Positions 1-7,376 of a DNA stretch of 43,355 nt are shown here, in pieces; the first letter of the stretch is position 1, and the number at the start of each line of letters is the position of its first letter. Position numbers and translations under genes: made by a program. The stretch lies in contig JAYRWN010000448.1 in assembly GCA_041917975.1 (NCBI GenBank), positions 1-43,355 on the forward strand, read 5' to 3'. This DNA is from JAYRWN01 sp041917975 (GTDB lineage Bacteria; Bacteroidota; Bacteroidia; Chitinophagales; Saprospiraceae). The notes below the pieces were generated by a model, which saw only the letters and a program-made list of their open reading frames with translations, had not been told where the DNA came from and made no database searches.

Positions 1-110
1 CCATCCTCATTTTCCACCTGAGTAATATCAACCCCGTTAATCCCAAACCCAGCTTTTAATATTTCCGAATCCATCCCTTCTTTTTTATCTAATTTAGTGT
101 TTTTAATCAT
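1..110 (-). CDS. N-terminal fragment of an unidentified protein leaving the window
   Basis: On the minus strand an ATG at 108-110 opens a frame that stays open for 36 codons to the left edge. The visible protein is hydrophilic, starts MIKNTKLDKKEGMDSEILKA and continues with a Gly-rich stretch (GFGINGVD). There is no signal peptide in this fragment. It would be divergent from the fucosidase gene, leaving a 67-bp gap if that gene starts at 178, which is a plausible layout. I do not recognise the family from 36 residues. The open frame is short enough to be chance, so this is a tentative call. Confidence 0.4.
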   Translation of the reverse strand, partial: MIKNTKLDKKEGMDSEILKAGFGINGVDITQVENED

Positions 111-177
111 ATTCCCACGTATCCATTTCTACGATGAACCAATTATTATTACAGCCACAAGGTGCATTAACTATTCA

Positions 178-1596
178 ATGATGATACGATTTATAGTGTT
201 TTCCCTATTTCTTTGGAGTTCAGTTCATGCCCAGCCCTATGTGTGGCCAACTGAAACAGCAGTAAAAAATAAATTAGACTGGTGGCAGGATCAGAAATTT
301 GGATTGATGATACATTGGGGTATCTATGCCCAATGGGGTGTAGTGGAATCCTGGTCTCTATGTTCGGAGGACCAACCATGGTGCTCTCGGGGAGGAATGC
401 CATATGAACTCTATAAACAACAATATGAAGCTTTATCAACTACATTTAATCCAGTCCGGTTTAATCCTGAATTTTGGGCAGCCGCAGCTAAAGAGGCTGG
501 AATGAGGTATGTGGTTTTTACCACTAAACACCACGATGGTTTTTGTATGTTTGATACAAAGTTTACAGATTATAAAATAACCGGGCCGCGCAGTCCTTTC
601 AAAAGCCATCCCTTAAGTGATATTACTGCCCATATGTTCCAAGCTTTTCGAAATAAGGGTATGGGTGTTGGGGCTTATTTTTCCAAACCAGATTGGCATC
701 ACCCAGATTATTGGGCTCCGGAATGGGCCACACCAAACCGGTGTAACAATTACGACACAAGAAAATATCCTGAGAGGTGGCAGAGATTTAAGGAATTCAC
801 CTTTAATCAAATAGAGGAGCTGATGACTAAATATGGTCAAATAGACATTTTATGGTTAGATGGTGGTTGGGTGAGGCCAGATTCCACCATTTCAGATGAA
901 GTAAAGTCATGGGGTTACGACATTCCACCCTGGTCACAGGACATAAATATGCCTCGGATTAATTCTATGGCCAGACAACATCAACCGGGGATCCTGGTTG
1001 TTGATAGATCTGTACATGGTATTCATGAAAACTATCGAACACCGGAACAACAGGTGCCACAAAATACATTAGATTATCCATGGGAAACATGTATGACCAT
1101 GTCCAATAGTTGGTCATGGGTCAGAAATCCGGAGTACAAGAGTACTCAAACATTAATTCATTTGTTAGTAGATATAGTAGCTAAAGGAGGGAATTTTTTA
1201 CTAAACGTTGGACCGGGACCTGATGGATTAATCGATTCAATTGCATTTCAAAGATTGTCTGAGATAGGCGAATGGATGAAGATCAACCATCAGGCTATTT
1301 ATTCCACACGCCCATTGTCTCCATACAAGGTGGAAAATATTTGTTTTACCCAGGAAAAAAGTGGTAAAAACGCTTATGCAATTTATTTGGCAGAAAACCA
1401 CGAATCGTTACCTCCGATAATTTGGAATTTAGGGTCAGTTACACCTAAGAAGGGAACAAAAATTCAAATTCTGGAAACCGGCGATTTGGTTAGCTGGAAA
1501 AGCAGTACGGAAGGAATTCAAATTGAACTGCCTAAAAAGGTTTTAAGCAGAATAAAAAGCAAACATGCCTGGACTATAAAATTTGAACTTAATTGA
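178..1596 (+). CDS. Secreted alpha-L-fucosidase, GH29 family
   Basis: Predicted retaining exo-glycosidase that removes alpha-L-fucose from glycans. The start at 178 (or the next codon, 181) gives a signal peptide MMIRFIVFSLFLWSSVHAQ followed by the mature enzyme, 472 residues in all. An upstream ATG at 97 in the same frame would bury the signal peptide and overlap the divergent fragment, so I reject it. GH29 signatures are clear: WWQDQKFGLMIHWGIYAQ near the start, YVVFTTKHHDGFCMFDT, and ILWLDGGW, whose Asp (codon 859-861, about residue 228) matches the family nucleophile. GNFLLNVGPGPDG is also typical. The acid/base residue varies in GH29 and I do not assign it. A C-terminal beta-rich domain of about 90 residues follows. 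No other glycan-degradation gene or SusC/SusD pair is nearby, so the substrate is unknown. Its stop overlaps the next start. Confidence 0.93.
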   Translation: MMIRFIVFSLFLWSSVHAQPYVWPTETAVKNKLDWWQDQKFGLMIHWGIYAQWGVVESWSLCSEDQPWCSRGGMPYELYKQQYEALSTTFNPVRFNPEFWAAAAKEAGMRYVVFTTKHHDGFCMFDTKFTDYKITGPRSPFKSHPLSDITAHMFQAFRNKGMGVGAYFSKPDWHHPDYWAPEWATPNRCNNYDTRKYPERWQRFKEFTFNQIEELMTKYGQIDILWLDGGWVRPDSTISDEVKSWGYDIPPWSQDINMPRINSMARQHQPGILVVDRSVHGIHENYRTPEQQVPQNTLDYPWETCMTMSNSWSWVRNPEYKSTQTLIHLLVDIVAKGGNFLLNVGPGPDGLIDSIAFQRLSEIGEWMKINHQAIYSTRPLSPYKVENICFTQEKSGKNAYAIYLAENHESLPPIIWNLGSVTPKKGTKIQILETGDLVSWKSSTEGIQIELPKKVLSRIKSKHAWTIKFELN

Positions 1597-2198
1597 TCGT
1601 TTCAACATTAAATCCGTTGGCAAATAAAACCATCGCGGTATTTTGCGGGTCAAATACAGGCTTTCAAGAGGTATTTCTTAAGAAGACCAAAGAACTAGCA
1701 AAATATTTGGTATCTCAAGACATGAAGGTGGTGTATGGAGGAGGTAAAGTTGGCTTAATGGGTATTTTAGCCGATGAAGTTATGCGACTTCATGGGCAAT
1801 GTATAGGAGTTATTCCAGAGTTTCTAAAGGCTAAAGAAGTGGCCCATGATGAAATTACTGAGATGGTCATTACTGAGAATATGCACGAACGGAAGCTCAG
1901 GATATATGCGTTGGCAGATGCTTTTATCGCCCTCCCTGGTGGCTTAGGGACTTTAGATGAACTTTTCGAAGTATCTACCTGGTCACAACTTGGTCTACAC
2001 AGTAAACCAATCCTTATTTATAACATTGACAAATATTATAACCATTTAATTGAACAGCTACAAAAAATGACGGATTGCGGCTTCTTGAAGCTTCATAATT
2101 TAGAACTTATGCAGATTGTATGCACCTTGGAGGAGGTAGATGAAGCTTTGAAAAACTATCATTATTCAGCCCAACCCAAATGGATCAAAAGGGGTTAA
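1593..2198 (+). CDS. LOG family protein (nucleoside 5'-monophosphate phosphoribohydrolase)
   Basis: Cytosolic Rossmann-like protein of the LOG (Lonely Guy, TIGR00730) family. Characterised members hydrolyse cytokinin riboside monophosphates or AMP to base plus ribose 5-phosphate. The 201 residues carry the family signature: R100-K101 in MHERKLRIYALADAFIALPGG, then PGGLGT at 115-120 and E123. VYGGGKVGLMG forms the nucleotide-binding loop. The start is uncertain: the longest frame uses TTG at 1593, overlapping the fucosidase stop (AATTGA), and a second TTG lies at 1617; no ATG precedes the conserved core. The overlap suggests translational coupling. Its TAA at 2196-2198 shares a TTAA with the convergent obgE stop. 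In bacteria outside plant-associated groups the role is probably nucleotide salvage rather than cytokinin activation. Confidence 0.88.
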   Translation: MIVSTLNPLANKTIAVFCGSNTGFQEVFLKKTKELAKYLVSQDMKVVYGGGKVGLMGILADEVMRLHGQCIGVIPEFLKAKEVAHDEITEMVITENMHERKLRIYALADAFIALPGGLGTLDELFEVSTWSQLGLHSKPILIYNIDKYYNHLIEQLQKMTDCGFLKLHNLELMQIVCTLEEVDEALKNYHYSAQPKWIKRG

Positions 2199-3190
2199 CC
2201 TTTATTTAAGTTTGACCATAAAACATCCTTTAACTCAAGTAACCCGTATCCAGATATAGCAGAAAAATAAACAACGGGAATAGATGGTAATTTTTCTTTT
2301 TTCAAATCGGTAAGCATTTCATTATCCATTAAATCACATTTACTCACGCCCAAGATACGTGGCTTATCCAATAGTTCTGGATTAAACAATTTAAGCTCAT
2401 CCAGTAGGGTTTTATAGGAAGAATTGATATCATCTTCTTCACAACTCACCACAAAAAGGAGTACGGCGTTGCGCTCAATGTGTCTAAGAAACCGGAGGCC
2501 AAGCCCTTTGCCTTGATGTGCGTTTTCAATAATCCCGGGAATATCTGCCATTACAAATGATCGATTATCGCGATAAGCAATCACCCCTAATTGGGGGACT
2601 AAAGTCGTGAAAGGATAATCAGCGATTTTTGGTTTAGCAGCACTTAATGCACTTAAGAGGGTGGATTTACCGGCATTGGGGAAACCAACAAGTCCAACAT
2701 CCGCCAGTAATTTCAATTCTAAAATTTTCCATTCTTCTCTACCAGGCTCACCAGGTTGAGCATAAGTTGGGGCTTGATTGGTTGCAGATTTGAATTCTGT
2801 GTTTCCCAAGCCTCCTCTCCCCCCGGGTACAAAGATGATTTCTTGGCCATCTTCAGTAATCTCACAAATAAATTCTTCGGATTCACTTTCTTTAGCTACA
2901 GTACCTAAGGGAACTTCCAGGATAACATCTTCACCATCTCTCCCTGAGCGCATATTTTTAGAACCAGGCTGTCCAGGGTCTGCAATAACATGCTTTCGAT
3001 ATTTTAAATGCAAAAGAGTCCAAAGCTGTTTATTACCACGCAAGATAATGTGCCCGCCCCGACCGCCATTGCCGCCATCAGGACCCCCATGAGGTACAAA
3101 CTTCGCCCGATGAAAATGAACTGAACCTGCTCCCCCTTTGCCTGAACGGCAACAAATTTTTACAAAATCAACAAAATTTTCGTCAGGCAT
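2195..3190 (-). CDS. obgE: GTPase Obg (ribosome assembly)
   Basis: Obg/CgtA GTPase acting in late 50S subunit assembly and stress signalling. I start it at the ATG 3190, giving 331 residues; the frame extends 8 codons upstream into adk, but MPDENFVDFVKI is the usual Obg beginning. Residues 1-160 form the glycine-rich Obg fold (GKGGAGSVHFHRAKFVPHGGPDGGNGGRGG). The G domain follows: G1 GFPNAGKS at 169-176, G3 DIPG, G4 SKCD, and SAISGYG near the end. The protein stops right after the G domain, so it lacks the C-terminal OCT domain found in Bacillus Obg. The start lies 8 nt inside the 3' end of adk, indicating an adk-obgE operon. The stop overlaps the convergent LOG stop. Confidence 0.97.
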   Translation of the reverse strand: MPDENFVDFVKICCRSGKGGAGSVHFHRAKFVPHGGPDGGNGGRGGHIILRGNKQLWTLLHLKYRKHVIADPGQPGSKNMRSGRDGEDVILEVPLGTVAKESESEEFICEITEDGQEIIFVPGGRGGLGNTEFKSATNQAPTYAQPGEPGREEWKILELKLLADVGLVGFPNAGKSTLLSALSAAKPKIADYPFTTLVPQLGVIAYRDNRSFVMADIPGIIENAHQGKGLGLRFLRHIERNAVLLFVVSCEEDDINSSYKTLLDELKLFNPELLDKPRILGVSKCDLMDNEMLTDLKKEKLPSIPVVYFSAISGYGLLELKDVLWSNLNKG

Positions 3191-3779
3191 GAGAATTGTT
3201 GTTTTCCTTGGCAACCCTAAGGGCTTTAGCTATACGTCCGGCAATTTCTTCAATACTTCCTAGACCGGGGATATGTTGTACAATACCCAGTTCTTCATAA
3301 TAGGACAATAAAGGAGACGTCTCCTTGCGATAAACTTCAATCCGATTACGTATAATTTGTTCATTCTGATCATCTGATCTTCCTGAGGCTTCCCCTCGCT
3401 TAAGAATCCTCGATACAATTGCATCATCAGGAACTTCCAGGGCAACGAGAAAAGAAATTTTGGTATCCATTTTTTCCATTAACTTTTCCAGGGCTTTAGC
3501 TTGAGGAATGGTACGAGGGAATCCATCCAATAAAAATCCTTTGGCACCGGGGTGTAGGTTCATTTTTCTATTTAACATACCGATAGTGACTTCATCAGGT
3601 ACTAACTCCCCTTTTGAAATATAAGATTTTGCCAGCTGTCCAAGTTCAGTTTGTTCTGCCATTTCAGACCGGAACAAATCACCGGTGGATATATGAATAA
3701 TTTGAAAATTTTCTGCTATGAGCTTAGCCTGGGTTCCCTTACCCGAACCAGGAGGACCAAAGATTATTATATTTAGCAT
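3183..3779 (-). CDS. adk: Adenylate kinase
   Basis: Cytosolic phosphotransferase converting ATP + AMP to 2 ADP. The 198 residues show the P-loop GPPGSGKGT at 8-16, the AMP-binding stretch HISTGDLFRSE, GFLLDGFPRTIPQA and the lid-flanking RNRIEVYRKET. The LID is the short form: ILKRGEASGRSDDQNEQI goes straight on with no inserted Cys zinc site. The gene overlaps obgE by 8 nt and lies 105 bp after the amidase gene on the same strand. The gap contains a small inverted repeat, TTAGTG (3793-3798) with CACTAA (3808-3813), of unknown role. Family assignment is secure. Confidence 0.97.
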   Translation of the reverse strand: MLNIIIFGPPGSGKGTQAKLIAENFQIIHISTGDLFRSEMAEQTELGQLAKSYISKGELVPDEVTIGMLNRKMNLHPGAKGFLLDGFPRTIPQAKALEKLMEKMDTKISFLVALEVPDDAIVSRILKRGEASGRSDDQNEQIIRNRIEVYRKETSPLLSYYEELGIVQHIPGLGSIEEIAGRIAKALRVAKENNNSHA

Positions 3780-3884
3780 TTGACGTAAAATTTTAGTGCA
3801 ATTGAAACACTAAGCAATAAGAAGTGCATTAGTAATTTCTATTCGGCTACAAATTAAAGAAAAGAAAAATGATTAAATAGCGAT

Positions 3885-4664
3885 TTAGATCATAATGAAA
3901 TTATCGCCGTCCTTTAAAAAATTATAATCGTGTCTAAATTGTTCGAGGGAAGATAGACTTAATACTTGCGAAAATATCCCTTCCTCTGAATTCGCTGTTT
4001 GAAGAACAGAGCCCTCAAAATCATGAACTACACTTTCACCTGAGTATAAATTGCCATTTGGATCTTGCCCTAAACGATTAACGCCAACGACATAACACTG
4101 ATTTTCAATTGCTCTTGCTGAGAGAAGTTTCTTCCAAGCTTGATTTCTTTTAGCTGGCCAATTGGCTACATAGATTAAGATGTCAAAAGAATCGACATTC
4201 CTACTCCAAACCGGAAAACGCAGATCGTAACAAATTAATGGACGGATACGCCAACCTTTAATCTCCCACAGAAAATTTTTATGCCCGGAAGTATAGGATT
4301 TTTCTTCTCCAGCTAACGAAAATAAATGGCGTTTATCATAGTAATGAAGGCCACCTTCCGGCTCGGTCATGATAAACCGATTAAATTTCTTACCCGAATC
4401 TTCAATGATGACACTTCCTCCGCAGGCCACCTCATACATTTTCGAAATCCTGCGCATCCAGCTTACTGTAGGACCTTCCATATTTTCTTCTAAACCATCC
4501 GGATGCATGGTAAAGCCGGTACTAAACATTTCTGGAAACAGATACAAGTCAGTCGTTCCTTTCGTTTGGGTTGATACAAGGTGCTCAAAACGAGACAAAT
4601 TCTCTTCTTTGTTCTCCCAGGTCAATGTGGTTTGCACCATGCTTACAGTCAGTTTTTCAGACAT
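3885..4664 (-). CDS. Nitrilase-superfamily omega-amidase
   Basis: Carbon-nitrogen hydrolase closest in pattern to the YafV/Nit2 omega-amidases, which hydrolyse 2-oxoglutaramate and 2-oxosuccinamate, metabolite-repair products of glutamine and asparagine transamination. The predicted Glu-Lys-Cys triad is visible: E45 in LFPEMFSTGF, K111 in YDKRHLF and C145 in PLICYDLRFP. I choose ATG 4664 (259 residues, MSEKLTVSMVQ) over the longer frame from 4712, because the extension is an AT-rich hydrophobic stretch unlike the family and a promoter-like TAAGTTTG lies inside it. It is a cytosolic enzyme with no signal peptide. Its neighbour upstream is a PLP-dependent sulfur amino-acid enzyme; omega-amidase commonly acts downstream of methionine-salvage transamination, so a shared theme is possible but inferred. 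Confidence 0.88.
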   Translation of the reverse strand: MSEKLTVSMVQTTLTWENKEENLSRFEHLVSTQTKGTTDLYLFPEMFSTGFTMHPDGLEENMEGPTVSWMRRISKMYEVACGGSVIIEDSGKKFNRFIMTEPEGGLHYYDKRHLFSLAGEEKSYTSGHKNFLWEIKGWRIRPLICYDLRFPVWSRNVDSFDILIYVANWPAKRNQAWKKLLSARAIENQCYVVGVNRLGQDPNGNLYSGESVVHDFEGSVLQTANSEEGIFSQVLSLSSLEQFRHDYNFLKDGDNFIMI

Positions 4665-4709
4665 GTACCAGTGTATTATTATAAATATAAAAATATAAAT
4701 AAGCTTGGG

Positions 4710-4717
4710 CAAACTTA
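4710..4717 (-). promoter_or_regulatory. Probable -7 element for the omega-amidase gene
   Basis: Read on the minus strand the octamer is TAAGTTTG, a full match to the Bacteroidota -7 consensus TAnnTTTG. It lies 46 bp upstream of the ATG at 4664 and would give a leader of about 40 nt. I do not see a clean TTG at the expected -33 spacing. It supports the downstream start codon. Confidence 0.45.
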
Positions 4718-4736
4718 CAAAAATGGTATTACAACC

Positions 4737-5996
4737 TTATGAGGTGAAAACTAATAGTGGAGAGTGTAGTTCTTGAGCTGCAATGGAACAATCCAAGGCT
4801 TGTGCCAGATCAGAAATAATGTCCTTATCATGCTCCAGGCCTACTGACAAACGAACTAAACCTGGGGTAATTTGCATAAGATTTTTTTCTTCCTCCGGGA
4901 CAGAAGCGTGAGTCATAGTATAAGGGTGTTGAGCCAATGATTCAGTACTGCCCAGGCTAACGGCCAGCTTGATAATTTTCAAAGCATTTAAAAATGCGAA
5001 GGCAGATTTTTCTCCACCGAATAATTCAAAGGACAGGATTGATCCGGCGTTTGCAGATTGTTTCTGGGAAACGTGGTCACCAGCAGATGGGCCAGACCAA
5101 TAATACAAATGTTTTATGGCTGGATGGTGTTCCAGGAATTCTGCAATCTTTACAGCCGATTCCATCTGCCGTTTCATTCTGACTTCCAGAGTCTCCAAAC
5201 TTCTCATCAAAAGCCAACATTCAAACGGACTTAGCATGTTTCCTAAAAAAGTCCGGTAGGTTTTAAGTACATGAATATCTGCAAGACTTCCAGTGATACT
5301 CCCGGCAATGATATCGCTATGTCCTCCAAGGAATTTGGTTGCCGAATATAGGACCAGATCAGCCCCAAGTTTTAAGGGGTGCTGCCATAACGGGCCCAAA
5401 AGTGTATTATCAACCACAAGTTTGGCATGAATACCAGGAATTTTCTGACGCCATAAATTGATGTTCACCATATCATTAGTTGGATTAGCTGGAGTCTCAA
5501 TAAAAATTAATTTTACCTCAGCTGGCTTTAAGTTATGTTTGGATAAAAAGTCATCAGGCCATTCGGCGGCATAAAAACCTATAGTTTTTATGCCCATGGC
5601 AGGCAAGATATGCTCAAAAAAATGGTGTGTGCCACCATAAATCGGTTTAGAATAAATCATGATTTCACCTGGCCGAAGAAAAGCAAGACAACAGGTAGAT
5701 ATCGCAGCCATACCGCTGTTAAAGACTGCGGCAGCTTCAGCCTCATCCCATAATCTAAGGCGCTCTTCTACAATCTCCAAATTTGGATTATTGAGACGAG
5801 AGTAGATCAAACCAGATGATCCAGCAAGATTTTCGGTCTGATAAATTTCTTCAAAAAATCTTTTGCCATCCTCTGCTGAATGGAAGACGAAGGTGGAGGT
5901 TTGGAAAATGGGGCATTTGACTGACCCTTGTGACCAAAAGGGTTCATAACCATAAGACATCATGGCTGTTGATGGATGGTGAGGCACAGTTTTCAT
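4737..5996 (-). CDS. Cystathionine gamma-synthase/lyase family PLP enzyme
   Basis: Fold-type I PLP enzyme of the Cys/Met metabolism family, 419 residues. The PLP lysine is K221 in YSATKFLGGHSD, with D197 in VVDNT as the pyridine-nitrogen ligand. The substrate loop reads IYGGTHHFF (Y120, G121, G122). Methionine gamma-lyases typically carry Cys at the position of G122; Gly is usual in cystathionine synthases, lyases and O-acylhomoserine sulfhydrylases, so I do not call MdeA. About 20 extra N-terminal residues precede the conserved core. It is divergent from an Lrp/AsnC regulator with 151 bp between them, the usual arrangement for amino-acid-responsive control of catabolic or biosynthetic genes. 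The exact reaction cannot be fixed from sequence: lyase on Met, Cys or cystathionine, or gamma-replacement, all remain possible. Confidence 0.9.
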   Translation of the reverse strand: MKTVPHHPSTAMMSYGYEPFWSQGSVKCPIFQTSTFVFHSAEDGKRFFEEIYQTENLAGSSGLIYSRLNNPNLEIVEERLRLWDEAEAAAVFNSGMAAISTCCLAFLRPGEIMIYSKPIYGGTHHFFEHILPAMGIKTIGFYAAEWPDDFLSKHNLKPAEVKLIFIETPANPTNDMVNINLWRQKIPGIHAKLVVDNTLLGPLWQHPLKLGADLVLYSATKFLGGHSDIIAGSITGSLADIHVLKTYRTFLGNMLSPFECWLLMRSLETLEVRMKRQMESAVKIAEFLEHHPAIKHLYYWSGPSAGDHVSQKQSANAGSILSFELFGGEKSAFAFLNALKIIKLAVSLGSTESLAQHPYTMTHASVPEEEKNLMQITPGLVRLSVGLEHDKDIISDLAQALDCSIAAQELHSPLLVFTS

Positions 5997-6060
5997 GATC
6001 TATAATTTCTACAAAGGTGCGATATAAGTAATAATTTTGTCAAATCGTTATATAATTTAG

Positions 6061-6129
6061 TTAAATATTCTATATTAAGCCATATCTTTAGAATGAAATC
6101 ACTTATTAAAACCTATTAAATATTCTAAA
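6061..6129. promoter_or_regulatory. Candidate Lrp-type operator between the PLP enzyme and its regulator
   Basis: The very AT-rich divergent region holds a 12-bp direct repeat TTAAATATTCTA at 6061-6072 and 6116-6127, 55 bp apart, about five helical turns. An inverted pair TTTAGAAT (6087-6094) and ATTCTAAA (6122-6129) overlaps it. Lrp/AsnC proteins bind degenerate AT-rich sites repeated on one face of the helix, so this is a reasonable operator set for the adjacent regulator. A promoter-like TAATTTTG lies at 6032-6039 on the plus strand. Confidence 0.4.
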
Positions 6130-6147
6130 ACAGAACAGGATTATTGT

Positions 6148-6609
6148 ATGCAACTAGATCAAACGGATAAAAACATCTTGAGGCTGCTGCAGGAAGATGC
6201 TGAAATGACTATGCGAGACATGGGTCAGCGCTTACATCTTAGCACAACACCCATATTCGAAAGAATAAAAAAGTTAAAGCTGTCAGGATTGATCAGACGA
6301 TCCACGATTATTTTGGATCGCAGTAAATTGCCTCCAAGAATAACTGCCTATTGCGATGTTTCACTCAGACATCATTCGAAAGATGGTCTGGAAGATTTTG
6401 AGCGACATGTTTCTGAATTAATTGAAGTTAAAGAGTGCTATCATATTGCAGGTCAATTTGACTATTTATTAAGAATTGAGGTTGCGGATATGCAAGCTTA
6501 TCAAAGCTTTATAAGTCAAAAATTAGCATCCATAGATCATGTTGGACGAGTAAGGAGTGCTTTTGTAATGAAGGAAGTACAACGCAATATAGCGACTGAA
6601 GTCTTTTAG
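6148..6609 (+). CDS. Lrp/AsnC family transcriptional regulator
   Basis: DNA-binding regulator of 153 residues. Residues 3-55 form the AsnC-type helix-turn-helix (LDQTDKNILRLLQEDAEMTM, then LHLSTTPIFERIKKLKLSGLI). Residues 65-150 form the RAM ligand-binding and oligomerisation domain, including VKECYHIAGQFDYLLRIEV. It probably senses an amino acid and controls the divergent PLP enzyme gene and itself through the repeats in the 151-bp spacer. The ligand is not predictable from sequence; methionine, cysteine or a branched-chain amino acid are reasonable candidates given the neighbour. A bidirectional terminator follows. Confidence 0.95.
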   Translation: MQLDQTDKNILRLLQEDAEMTMRDMGQRLHLSTTPIFERIKKLKLSGLIRRSTIILDRSKLPPRITAYCDVSLRHHSKDGLEDFERHVSELIEVKECYHIAGQFDYLLRIEVADMQAYQSFISQKLASIDHVGRVRSAFVMKEVQRNIATEVF

Positions 6610-6633
6610 ATTTTAATAACGTTCAGTTAAAAA

Positions 6634-6670
6634 AAAAGAGACGCAAACCCCTAAAATCTACGTCTCTTTT
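6634..6670. terminator. Bidirectional terminator between the Lrp gene and rplY
   Basis: A perfect 10-bp stem AAAAGAGACG (6634-6643) pairs with CGTCTCTTTT (6661-6670) around a 17-nt loop. The left A-run and right T-run give U-tracts on both strands. It sits between convergent genes whose stops are at 6609 and 6698, so it can serve both. Confidence 0.75.
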
Positions 6671-6697
6671 ATGAATATAAACTCCGCCTAAAAATTT

Positions 6698-7261
6698 TTA
6701 CTTAGTTTCTTTCAGCACACGAGGTATTGTTATGGAGGCTAAGGGCACAGCAGGTGGATTTAGGATTTCTACGCCAGGAATGGCTACAATATCCTTTACA
6801 CGCACGGTTTGTCCCAAACCCATGTTGCTAATATCTACAGTCACCTCCGAAATAATGTCTTTAGGATCCACTTTGATCTTAACAGACTTGAGACGAGGTT
6901 GAAATTTTCCTCCAGCTTTAACACCCTCTGAATTCCCGGTAAAACGAACGGGAACAACGATTTTTACCTTTGACCCGGGATTAAGTTTGAGAAAATCAAT
7001 ATGTGACAACTCATCTGTCACAGAATTTTGTTGAATTTCTTTCAAAATGCACTGATGCACTTCTCCATCAACAGTTATTTCAGCCAATTTAAAATCGGGG
7101 GTATACACTAATGGTCGAACATCTAAGGGTTTTACTGAGATGTTTAAATTCACATGAGCTCCATAGATAACCCCGGGAATTAAACCTTCTTTACGCGTTT
7201 TTACGGTCCATTTAGTACCAACTTTCTCGCGTTTTTCTGCTTTGATATTAACAATTTCCAT
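6698..7261 (-). CDS. rplY: 50S ribosomal protein L25 / general stress protein Ctc
   Basis: Ribosomal protein that binds 5S rRNA, long (CTC/TL5) form, 187 residues. Residues 1-90 are the L25 beta-barrel (KRGLIPGVIYG-like motif seen as KEGLIPGVIYGAHVNLNISV). Residues 95-185 are the TL5 C-terminal domain with HIDFLKLNPGSKVKIVVPVRFTG and DISNMGLGQTVRVKDI. It follows prs on the same strand; prs-ctc is a widely conserved pair. It has its own promoter match in the 115-bp gap (7295-7324) and a shared terminator at 6634-6670. Confidence 0.97.
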   Translation of the reverse strand: MEIVNIKAEKREKVGTKWTVKTRKEGLIPGVIYGAHVNLNISVKPLDVRPLVYTPDFKLAEITVDGEVHQCILKEIQQNSVTDELSHIDFLKLNPGSKVKIVVPVRFTGNSEGVKAGGKFQPRLKSVKIKVDPKDIISEVTVDISNMGLGQTVRVKDIVAIPGVEILNPPAVPLASITIPRVLKETK

Positions 7262-7294
7262 TGCTTATAAAATATAGGACTTAAAACAGGGATG

Positions 7295-7324
7295 CAAAAT
7301 TAACAGAAAAAAAACTTATAACAA
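7295..7324 (-). promoter_or_regulatory. Promoter of rplY
   Basis: On the minus strand TTG (7324-7322) is followed after exactly 19 nt by TAATTTTG (7302-7295), a complete match to the Bacteroidota form TTG-N19-TAnnTTTG. Transcription would start near 7290, giving a leader of about 30 nt for rplY. Confidence 0.7.
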
Positions 7325-7376
7325 CGTTTTATTGTCATTTTTTAAAAAATATATCTAAAGGAATAGTTACTAGCCT

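Noticed and set aside
97..180. Longer fucosidase start at 97
   Set aside because: It would place about 27 residues before a textbook signal peptide and overlap the divergent fragment.
3191..3214. Longer obgE start at 3214
   Set aside because: The extra eight residues are not part of the Obg fold, whose usual beginning is at 3190.
3793..3813. TTAGTG/CACTAA inverted repeat as a terminator between the amidase gene and adk
   Set aside because: The stem is only 6 bp with a 9-nt AT-rich loop and is followed by mixed A/T rather than a T-run.
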